Source of the DNA: Candidatus Krumholzibacteriia bacterium
GTDB lineage: Bacteria; Krumholzibacteriota; Krumholzibacteria; WVZY01; JAKEHA01
Assembly: GCA_029863355.1 (NCBI GenBank)
Contig: JAOTVO010000019.1
Coordinates: forward strand, 1-18,017
Direction of reading: 5' to 3'
Length of the DNA stretch: 18,017 bases
Shown here piece after piece: positions 1 through 7,560 of this stretch. A program made the translations under genes and the position numbers. Within the stretch, counting starts at the first letter, position 1; each line of letters begins with the position of its first letter. The notes under the pieces are model-generated. The model saw only the letters and a list, made by a program, of their open reading frames with translations. It was not told where the DNA came from and did no database searches.

Positions 1-719
1 ACGGAAACGAGATAGCTGGAGATCGGATAATTCGACACCCAGTCGTAGGTGGTGTTGCCGCCCCCCACCATCTCGCCCACCAGCGTTCCCTGCGATCCGA
101 CCCGGTACTGCGAGAGCACGGTCACCGTTACGCGCACGGAGTCGGCCTTGTCCGACGGGTGGTCCTTGCACGGCCACCACTGGCGCGCGCCGTACGGTTC
201 CGAGAGACTCCACGCGTAGCTCCCGGACCCCGCGCGCGACCCGAACACGAAGTAGCCGAAATCTCCGCTGTTCGGCGTGCCGGCGTAGGCGACGTCGACC
301 GCCACGGCGCCGCCGGGGGAGACCGGGGCCGGAAGCGTGATGTCCAGCGCGTCACCAGCCTGCGAGAACGCCAGCGCCGTCGCGTCCGGGAGTGTCACCG
401 ACGAGACCACCATGTTGGAGGCGAGATCCAGAACCAGCACCGTCATCGGCGACCCAACGACGGTGCCCTCGACGCGAACGACGCCGTCTATGTGGCTGGC
501 CACCAGGTCGATGTCGAGATCGAGGTGGTAGTAGGTGATGTCGATGTTGGCGCTGGCCAGCGACCGCGGCGCCGCCAGGAGGCGCTCCGCCCGCTGCGCC
601 TTTCCCTCGGCGCACTTGGCGGCCCCGTCGCCGACCTGATTCAGGTCCACCGGTGCCCGCTGCGCAAACGCCGGGGCGGTCAGAAGCGGGAACGCGAGCG
701 AGATGAGTAGTGTGCGCAT
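1..719 (-). CDS. Secreted M1-family (gluzincin) aminopeptidase, N-terminal part, cut by window edge
   Basis: The frame is open from an ATG at 719-717 to the left edge, about 239 codons with no stop. It begins with a signal peptide (MRTLLISLAFPLLTAPAFA, cleavage probably before Q20). The rest matches the N-terminal beta-domain of M1 aminopeptidases: an early YYHLDLDID strand, a central WSLSEPYGARQWWPCKDHPS segment (the usual 'E..GAR.WFPC.D.P..KA' signature), and a DWVSNYPISSYLVSV strand at the edge. The HExxH and GAMEN motifs would lie beyond the window, so catalytic competence cannot be judged. Family members remove N-terminal residues from peptides; this one should act outside the cytoplasm. 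A GAGGAG ribosome binding site (728-733) lies 8 nt upstream and a good promoter at 767-795. In related lineages such peptidases often end in a FlgD-like sorting domain, which cannot be checked here. Family call confident; substrate unknown. Confidence 0.88.
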   Translation of the reverse strand, partial: MRTLLISLAFPLLTAPAFAQRAPVDLNQVGDGAAKCAEGKAQRAERLLAAPRSLASANIDITYYHLDLDIDLVASHIDGVVRVEGTVVGSPMTVLVLDLASNMVVSSVTLPDATALAFSQAGDALDITLPAPVSPGGAVAVDVAYAGTPNSGDFGYFVFGSRAGSGSYAWSLSEPYGARQWWPCKDHPSDKADSVRVTVTVLSQYRVGSQGTLVGEMVGGGNTTYDWVSNYPISSYLVS

Positions 720-766
720 GACGGCGGCTCCTCGGATGCGTCGACCAAAGGGCGTGCTCCCATATA

Positions 767-795
767 AGGATAACGCAGTCGGGAAACGCGGTCAA
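767..795 (-). promoter_or_regulatory. Sigma70-type promoter for the M1 peptidase gene
   Basis: Reading the minus strand, TTGACC (795-790) and TATCCT (772-767) are separated by exactly 17 bp. The predicted start near 760 gives a leader of about 40 nt carrying the GAGGAG ribosome binding site. It faces away from the promoter at 875-903, so the two genes are divergently transcribed from one control region. Confidence 0.6.
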
Positions 796-857
796 ACGCA
801 GAGACGGTGGGCGGGGCGGTGCCTCTCGGCGAGTGGCAGCTCCGCGCGCGGCATGCG

Positions 858-871
858 GCATGTCGACATGC
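858..871. promoter_or_regulatory. 14-bp perfect palindrome, candidate regulator binding site
   Basis: GCATGTCGACATGC reads the same on both strands. Its centre (864/865) lies about 45 bp upstream of the predicted transcription start near 910, with 3 bp between its right end and the -35 box. That is the classic position for a dimeric activator touching sigma70, though a repressor overlapping the promoter edge is equally possible. The palindrome is seen directly; the binding role is inferred. Confidence 0.45.
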
Positions 872-874
872 TCG

Positions 875-903
875 TTGACACTTGCAGGTTTCGGGGGTAT
901 AAT
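875..903 (+). promoter_or_regulatory. Perfect-consensus sigma70 promoter for the secreted-protein pair
   Basis: TTGACA (875-880) and TATAAT (898-903) are separated by exactly 17 bp, identical to the bacterial housekeeping consensus in all twelve positions. Predicted start is about A910, giving a leader of roughly 233 nt before the ATG at 1143. Such a match is very rare by chance in a genome this GC-rich and suggests strong transcription of the two downstream secreted proteins. Confidence 0.85.
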
Positions 904-1015
904 GCGCCCACCAAAGAGGAATGGAAGGCTCTGTTGAGGCTGCACGGATGATTGTGTCGGGGATTCCGTAGCCTCGTTATTGCCTGCATTCAAATCCAGC
1001 ATTGTTAAGCGCAAA

Positions 1016-1051
1016 GCAGGGGAACCGGCTTCGGCTCCTTCAATCCCCTGC
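1016..1051 (+). promoter_or_regulatory. Leader hairpin of unknown function
   Basis: GCAGGGGA (1016-1023) is perfectly complementary to TCCCCTGC (1044-1051), an 8-bp stem with a 20-nt loop that itself contains a small CCG-GCTT-CGG element. It lies inside the predicted leader, about 90 nt before the start codon. No U-run follows, so it is not a standard terminator. It may stabilise the mRNA or be part of a larger regulatory fold; it matches no riboswitch class I know. Confidence 0.4.
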
Positions 1052-1142
1052 ATCTACACGCGCAACCCCTCGGAACCTCCACTCTTCTGATTGCCGAGCT
1101 ACACACAGGTCGCGACGCCGATCCGAGAACCGGGAGGTTGTT

Positions 1143-3359
1143 ATGAATCGGTTTGTGGCCGCGATGACAGTGGTCGCCATGATGGTGTCCGTCGGTGCGA
1201 CCGACGTCGCGGATACGATCTTCCTCGATACGCTGGGCTTCGAGGACGATGTGGACGTGGTGGTATCGCCCAACCGTGAGTTCATGGTTGTCCCCGAGGA
1301 AGAGGAGGACGGTTCCCCGGCGCGATTGCGCATTATCGACCTGGATCCGGCCACCGGGCGGTATCTCGGGATCCTCTTCCAAGACGATCTCGCACTCGGT
1401 TATGAGAACGGGGTTGACCCGATCATCATCCTGACAGAGGCAGCGGCCTGTTTGATCCTGGTACCGCAGGAAACCGAAGACGGGTCGGACGCCAAGCTCA
1501 CCGTGCTCCGCACGACCGCGTTCGGCGGGTTCCTCGACAGGGAAGACATCGAGCTCGGTGACCTCGGGTTTCGCGAGGACGTGGACGGGATCTGGAATGG
1601 ATACACGGGCGCGATTGCGTTCTTCCCGTTGGAGAGCGAAAACCAGTTGGTGCGCGGCGTCCTCGCGATCGATGTCGACGATGCCGACGGTGACTGGGGA
1701 AGCTGCCGGTTGCTTTCCACCGACGGGCGGGCGGCTTGCGCGGCGAACGATTCGGCCCTTTGGCTGCCCGGCTTGTGGGAAGGCATGGATCCGGTCGCGT
1801 ACGAGATGGGGGACAGGCTGCGGCTGGCGCTGCCCGTGTCGACCACGACCGGAAGCGATCTTCTCTTCCTCGACTTCGACAATGACATAGTCCCGGGCGA
1901 CGTGCCTCCTGAATTCATGACGCCGCATGTGAGCGTCAAGGATGCAAACGCTGGAGGGCCAAAACCCCTCGCTTTTCCGGGCTACGAGTGCGACGTCGAC
2001 ATCGTCCTCCTCGAGCCGGGCCAGTGCGAGGTTGGGCGGTCTATCCTCATTCCGGTTGAGCTCGACGGGACGGGGGACGTCGCCGATCTCTACAAGGTCG
2101 ACCAGTGGGGCACCGCGCAGTGGGTGTACTCGATGGACGGAGGAGACCCGAACGTCACCATCAAAGGTTACGAAAAGGGAGTGGATCTGCTGAAGATGTG
2201 CGGCCTGCCCGGTCTGGATCCGCCGAACCGCCTGGCGGTGCCAATCGAGAATTCGACGGGCGCCGACGCCGACCTCCTCATACTGGATATCACGAACCTC
2301 CTGCTGCTAGCGCACCTGGAAGACCCCGCGTTGAATCCGGCGCTCACGATACCAGGCTACGAAATTGGGGTCGACCTGGTGAGGTGGACAACGATCGTGT
2401 CTGTCGCCGCCGTGGAAGGCGCGGGCTCCGACCCCGGCCTCCTGGCCTTTCGGCCCGATGGGTCGCTGGCAGACGCTGTTTTTGACCCCGACCTCCTGGG
2501 ATTCGTCCGGTCGGTCGACCCCATTGTGGCGCCCGTGACGCCCTTCCCGGCACTCATCGTACCGGTCGGTGAAGACGACGGGTCGGATTCCGACGTCATC
2601 GTCTTCACCAACCCGCCCAGTCTCGTGGCCGGATACTCCATGGAGCTCGTTAACCCTCCCTTGGAGTTGAGCCGTTGCCAGTGGGACGTCGACCTCGGAC
2701 TGATCGACAAATCGGAACCCGGTGAGCTGTGGCTCTGCGTCCCCGAGGAACCCATCGGCGGGGGGCCGGGGCGCCTGCGCTTCGAGCTCACAGCAGGGCT
2801 GCCGGGCGATCGGGTTCTGGCGCTGGCCACGAACGGCGTGGGGGCTTTGCCCGCGTCTCTCTATCTGATGGACGTCCCGACCGGAAACATCATCCTGGAG
2901 AGAAACGACCTTCTTGGCCTCGAAACCGGACTGGACATGGCCAACGGGAACGGCCCCGTGACCCCGGGCGACACGCCGGATTTCCTCCTGCCCACGGGCA
3001 TCGATCGCGACGGCGATCCGACCATTGCTTGGCGGGACTCGCCCACGGGCGTCGCGGCGGATACGCCGAAACCGGCGGGCAGCTTCCTGGAGAACAGTTT
3101 TCCGAACCCGTTCAACCCGACGACGACCATCCGGTATGGCATAGAAAATCGTTCCCACGTGTCACTCAGGGTCTACAACGTTGCCGGGCAATTGGTGAGA
3201 ACGCTGGTAGACGACGTGCAGTCGCCGCGACCGAAAGGCTTCACTGTGGAATGGAATGGCCTCAACGACGCCGGCCGTCCGGTCTCCAGCGGAGTCTACT
3301 TTGTCAGACTGGTCGCCGGGAGCTTTACGCAGACGAGGAAGGCGGTGTTGCTCAAGTAG
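1143..3359 (+). CDS. Secreted protein with about ten GVD-type repeats and a FlgD-like C-terminal sorting domain
   Basis: 738 aa from the ATG at 1143, chosen because GGAGG (1133-1137) sits 5 nt upstream and a signal peptide follows (MNRFVAAMTVVAMMVSVGA). In-frame starts further upstream would bury the signal peptide. Residues about 31-640 consist of degenerate units of roughly 48-80 residues. Each opens with a G-[FYL]-E-x-x-[VLM]-D motif (aspartates at 38, 92, 148, 216, 286, 348, 411, 459, 517, 598), then a hydrophobic strand ending in VP, an acidic EDGSD-type turn, and a strand such as LLILD. The periodicity suggests a beta-propeller-like or repeat-sandwich fold. Residues about 655-738 are a FlgD-like Ig / type IX-type sorting domain (FPNPFNPTTTIRYGI; VYNVAGQLVRTL; SSGVYFVRLVAG). 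No catalytic motif is evident. It is probably cell-surface or released. The next gene follows after 38 nt and is likely co-transcribed. Real gene: very sure. Function: unknown. Confidence 0.9.
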   Translation: MNRFVAAMTVVAMMVSVGATDVADTIFLDTLGFEDDVDVVVSPNREFMVVPEEEEDGSPARLRIIDLDPATGRYLGILFQDDLALGYENGVDPIIILTEAAACLILVPQETEDGSDAKLTVLRTTAFGGFLDREDIELGDLGFREDVDGIWNGYTGAIAFFPLESENQLVRGVLAIDVDDADGDWGSCRLLSTDGRAACAANDSALWLPGLWEGMDPVAYEMGDRLRLALPVSTTTGSDLLFLDFDNDIVPGDVPPEFMTPHVSVKDANAGGPKPLAFPGYECDVDIVLLEPGQCEVGRSILIPVELDGTGDVADLYKVDQWGTAQWVYSMDGGDPNVTIKGYEKGVDLLKMCGLPGLDPPNRLAVPIENSTGADADLLILDITNLLLLAHLEDPALNPALTIPGYEIGVDLVRWTTIVSVAAVEGAGSDPGLLAFRPDGSLADAVFDPDLLGFVRSVDPIVAPVTPFPALIVPVGEDDGSDSDVIVFTNPPSLVAGYSMELVNPPLELSRCQWDVDLGLIDKSEPGELWLCVPEEPIGGGPGRLRFELTAGLPGDRVLALATNGVGALPASLYLMDVPTGNIILERNDLLGLETGLDMANGNGPVTPGDTPDFLLPTGIDRDGDPTIAWRDSPTGVAADTPKPAGSFLENSFPNPFNPTTTIRYGIENRSHVSLRVYNVAGQLVRTLVDDVQSPRPKGFTVEWNGLNDAGRPVSSGVYFVRLVAGSFTQTRKAVLLK

Positions 3360-3397
3360 GGCTTGTTGGGGCTGATTGACTGCGGAGGTGATAGAAG

Positions 3398-5257
3398 GTG
3401 ACTTCGCACGTGGAATACCATTGCGGTCGTGCTTCCGACCCGAAACGGTGGATCTACTTGATGGTGGCAGTATGCGCGCTCCTCGCGAGTTTCCCGCGAG
3501 CGGCGATAGCTCCGTGCGCCCTGCCGGACCTGCCCACCTGCGGGTGCTACACGGCGTCGTGCACACCGGTGGCCGGTCCGTGGCCCTTGATTCCGGGGTT
3601 GGGCAATCTGATTGGGGCGGCCGAACTCACCGTGGGCTCGCGGAGCTGTTGCATCAAACACGGCGGCCAGGCTTACTGGCAAATCCAACGACAAGTGGCC
3701 ATACCGGCGGCGGCCGATGCCCTGGCCGCAGAGAATGCTTCTATTCAGACGGACAAGGCAACCAAACCTCAAGCCTGGTGTACCGAGACCATCGCCTTCT
3801 GGGCGGATCGCGCGAGTGTGCCTTACGCATGGGGATACTACACGGAGCGACACCACCCCAGCTCTCATGTCGCCGGCTGCCGGGAGATACGCGAATGGTA
3901 TCAGGACGAAGAAGCCATCGGGGGGTTATCGCGAGGGCGATGGATCTGGGCCACCGAGCTCGACTACGCCAACTTCGAGCCCGGAGTGAACGGGCCCTGC
4001 CCGGGCGCGTACCAGCAGATCTGTGGCTTCGATCGCGCGGACACCGACGGCAACGGCAACGCGTGGATCGACTCGACCGGGCACAGTCAGCTGATCGACT
4101 CGATGGTTGTGTACCGGCTGAACACCCCCGACGGCCCGGTCCAGCGGATCGACGTCCACATGGTCGAGGGCAACGTCGGGTTTGGCGGTACGAGCATTTA
4201 CGCCAGGATCATAAATACCAGGTGGTACCGCGACATTATCGACTTCACTCCGCTGGGGCCCGACTCGCTAGTCCTCGACTCCAGCAACCGAAAGATCCGC
4301 GGGTGGGGTATCAACCTCAATGCCGACGGTACGGTGTATTGCGACTCCAGCCGGATCGAAGACGTCATCATCCATACCATCTTCAGTCACGCGTTACCCC
4401 TGGGTCCGGAGAACTCAGACAGCGCCCACGTTGCGTCAATGGTGAATTATTACGCGACTACTGGCGGCAACGTCTCGGTCACGACTAATTCGACGACTGT
4501 ACAAACGGGAGGCGCCTTGCCGAGCGATACCAACCCCTGGACGATTCCAACGCCTCCCCATCCGATGGATCCCGTGTGCATCGACGTCGACCTCCTGGCG
4601 GAACATCCGACGCGCGTCAGGGGCGTCACCCTGGAGTGGGTGGAAGCCATCCCGAGACAGTTCGAAATCTGGTGGGCGGGCCAGAACGGCCAGCCGCAAA
4701 TGAGAACGGTTGGGCTCCCGAGCCCTCCTCCTACTGTGCCGTCCGGCGCGGTGCTGCCGCTCACCGTCGAGTTCGCCCCTGCCGCCCCCGATACCGGGCA
4801 TCCCGTCCGGTACGTGCGCCTGTGCGTTCCCCAAAGCGCCCTGACGCAAACGTTTCAGATCGATGGCTTTCACTACAATTTCTTCTACACCGATATCGAA
4901 GACGGCAACGGGAGTTCTCCAGAAGGCGATGCGGGCGATCCCCCACCGACGGGGGTCAACAAGGACGGTAGTCCTCCCGCGGCCCTGTGGCTGCATAGCG
5001 GCACCCCGAACCCATTTCAAACGGGAACCTCCATGACGTTCGGGTTGCCCGATGCAGGACCGGCGCGCCTCACTGTCTATGACGTCCGCGGACGGCGCGT
5101 CAGGGTGCTGCTCAATCGCCTCGTCGACGCGGGACCTCACACGGTGTTGTGGGACGGTCGCAACGAAAGAGGCGCGGACAGTCCCTCGGGCATCTACTTT
5201 GTTCGACTGGAGTGGCATGATCAAGTGCGCACGCAGAAGTTGGTGCTCACGAGGTAG
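3398..5257 (+). CDS. Secreted CHAP/NlpC-like cysteine amidase or peptidase candidate with FlgD-like sorting domain
   Basis: 619 aa starting at GTG 3398, chosen because a full-length Shine-Dalgarno, GGAGGTGAT (3384-3392), precedes it. A hydrophobic export segment spans about residues 18-38, followed by a cysteine-rich stretch (C40, C48, C50, C55, C84, C85). Residues about 125-285 resemble the CHAP/NlpC-P60 papain-like fold: Q-A-W-C128-T-E at the start of a helix, TGHSQLI with H229 on a strand, and VHMVEGN (E257/N259) on the next strand, the order of the Cys-His-polar triad. An insertion between Cys and His contains DTDGNGNAWID (215-225), an EF-hand-like calcium loop. Residues about 390-500 look like a beta-sandwich, possibly substrate-binding. 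Residues 535-619 are the sorting domain (TPNPFQTGTSMTFGL; VYDVRGRRVRVLL; GIYFVRL). CHAP enzymes cut peptidoglycan peptides or amides; the substrate here is unknown. The enzyme call is inference from motif order, not a clear family match. Confidence 0.72.
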   Translation: MTSHVEYHCGRASDPKRWIYLMVAVCALLASFPRAAIAPCALPDLPTCGCYTASCTPVAGPWPLIPGLGNLIGAAELTVGSRSCCIKHGGQAYWQIQRQVAIPAAADALAAENASIQTDKATKPQAWCTETIAFWADRASVPYAWGYYTERHHPSSHVAGCREIREWYQDEEAIGGLSRGRWIWATELDYANFEPGVNGPCPGAYQQICGFDRADTDGNGNAWIDSTGHSQLIDSMVVYRLNTPDGPVQRIDVHMVEGNVGFGGTSIYARIINTRWYRDIIDFTPLGPDSLVLDSSNRKIRGWGINLNADGTVYCDSSRIEDVIIHTIFSHALPLGPENSDSAHVASMVNYYATTGGNVSVTTNSTTVQTGGALPSDTNPWTIPTPPHPMDPVCIDVDLLAEHPTRVRGVTLEWVEAIPRQFEIWWAGQNGQPQMRTVGLPSPPPTVPSGAVLPLTVEFAPAAPDTGHPVRYVRLCVPQSALTQTFQIDGFHYNFFYTDIEDGNGSSPEGDAGDPPPTGVNKDGSPPAALWLHSGTPNPFQTGTSMTFGLPDAGPARLTVYDVRGRRVRVLLNRLVDAGPHTVLWDGRNERGADSPSGIYFVRLEWHDQVRTQKLVLTR

Positions 5258-5296
5258 GCGCTTTGTTACCCGCATAGAACAGAATCCCAGCCCGGC

Positions 5297-6997
<1,701 letters not shown>

Positions 6998-7104
6998 GAC
7001 GGGACCTCCCTTGGGTCGGCGACCGGCTGCCGCGCGACCTGGCCCCATTCTAGCGGCTGCAACGCCTGGCCGACCAGCCACAGGGAAAATTTCCAAGTCT
7101 CCGC

Positions 7105-7133
7105 TTGAAAATCGCACCAATTTGGTGTACATT
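7105..7133 (+). promoter_or_regulatory. Sigma70-type promoter with an internal palindrome, upstream of the 69-aa gene
   Basis: TTGAAA (7105-7110) and TACATT (7128-7133) are 17 bp apart, with a predicted start near 7140 and a leader of about 33 nt. The spacer contains CACCAA-T-TTGGTG (7115-7127), a perfect inverted repeat filling the space between the two boxes. A repressor bound there would block RNA polymerase. The region is clearly more AT-rich than its surroundings. Confidence 0.55.
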
Positions 7134-7172
7134 CACGCTCGACCGGCCCGCGGGCGGAAGGGGTGAGTGACA

Positions 7173-7382
7173 GTGACGCTCGTCGAACAATACTCGGTTG
7201 TAAATACCCTCATCGCCGGGGTGGCGGTGAAGTGCACCACGTACAAGATCGGTGACACGTACCACTGCGTCGTGTCCAATCTGTCGCCGGGCGCCAACGT
7301 CGCGCGCTCGTCCGGTCCGACTCCCGACGCCGCCCTCGTGGCCGCCACGAAGCGCGCGAAAGAGCTGTTCCGGTACGCGTAG
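7173..7382 (+). CDS. Small protein of unknown function (69 aa)
   Basis: I prefer GTG 7173 as the start because GGAAGGGG (7156-7163) lies 9 nt upstream; GTG 7167 would add two residues but leaves only 3 nt. The protein starts MTLVEQYSVVNTL and is cytoplasmic in character: two or three short strands (VAVKCTTYKIG, TYHCVVSNLS, ANVARSSG) followed by one helix (TPDAALVAATKRAKELFRY). The strand-strand-SSG-helix layout, with a basic helix end, loosely resembles the C-terminal half of a double-stranded RNA-binding domain, but the first helix is missing and I would not assign a function. It has its own promoter with an internal palindrome and a candidate terminator after the stop, so it is probably a regulated single-gene unit between the divergent GGT-like gene and transketolase. 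Confidence 0.7.
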   Translation: MTLVEQYSVVNTLIAGVAVKCTTYKIGDTYHCVVSNLSPGANVARSSGPTPDAALVAATKRAKELFRYA

Positions 7383-7402
7383 GCCGCGCGCCACGCGATC
7401 TT

Positions 7403-7436
7403 CCCGGGCGTCCCCTGAGTCGCCACCGGACCCGGG
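7403..7436 (+). terminator. Candidate GC-rich terminator hairpin after the 69-aa gene
   Basis: CCCGGG-CG-TCC (7403-7413) pairs with GGACCCGGG (7428-7436): 9 bp with a 2-nt bulge and a 14-nt loop, 20 nt after the stop codon. The nearest T-run (7449-7453) is displaced by 12 nt, so intrinsic termination is uncertain. Confidence 0.3.
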
Positions 7437-7486
7437 CCTCTTCACAGGTTTTTGCGACTTATCCCCAGCACGCGGCCTGAAAGCCC

Positions 7487-7516
7487 TTGCTCGGCGCGCC
7501 CGCAGGCCTCGATACT
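7487..7516 (+). promoter_or_regulatory. Weak candidate promoter for transketolase
   Basis: TTGCTC (7487-7492) and GATACT (7511-7516) are spaced by 18 bp, about 45 nt before the start codon. The match is only moderate, but it is the best I see in the 178-nt gap between the small gene and tkt. Confidence 0.3.
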
Positions 7517-7560
7517 AGCCCTCCACGTTTCCGTCCGACCCCGTCTGCAAAGGAGACCCG

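Larger units (their letters stand above)
720..1142. other. Divergent intergenic control region (423 bp)
   Basis: This stretch has no convincing gene. From left to right it holds the minus-strand ribosome binding site and promoter of the M1 peptidase, a 14-bp palindrome, a perfect-consensus plus-strand promoter, and a leader of about 230 nt containing a long-stem hairpin and the GGAGG of the next gene. Its core is more AT-rich than the flanking genes. A 16-codon reading frame at 921-971 starts 11 nt into the predicted transcript, but its GAGGA abuts the ATG, so translation is doubtful. Confidence 0.7.

Noticed and set aside
921..971. 16-codon leader frame downstream of the consensus promoter
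   Set aside because: Its GAGGA touches the ATG, leaving no spacing, and the product has no attenuator-like codon bias.
1002..1142. Upstream in-frame start for the repeat protein
   Set aside because: It would put a 47-residue basic, low-quality stretch before a clear signal peptide. The GGAGG lies 5 nt before the ATG at 1143.
3438..3520. Lipoprotein signal for the CHAP-like protein (C40 after the hydrophobic segment)
   Set aside because: The residues before the cysteine are AIAP; Pro at -1 does not fit a lipobox, so an ordinary signal peptide is more likely.
5258..5296. Bidirectional terminator between the convergent CHAP-like and GGT-like genes
   Set aside because: Only a weak GGTA/TACC pairing is present and no U-run; nothing convincing in the 39-nt gap.
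6998..7132. N-terminal extension of the GGT-like protein
   Set aside because: It would precede and inactivate the signal peptide; the GGGAGG is placed for ATG 6997, and the extension covers the divergent promoter region.
7459..7467. TTATCCCCA, resembling a DnaA box, before transketolase
   Set aside because: One mismatch from TTATCCACA, a single copy, and no origin-type AT-rich repeats or dnaA/dnaN neighbours.
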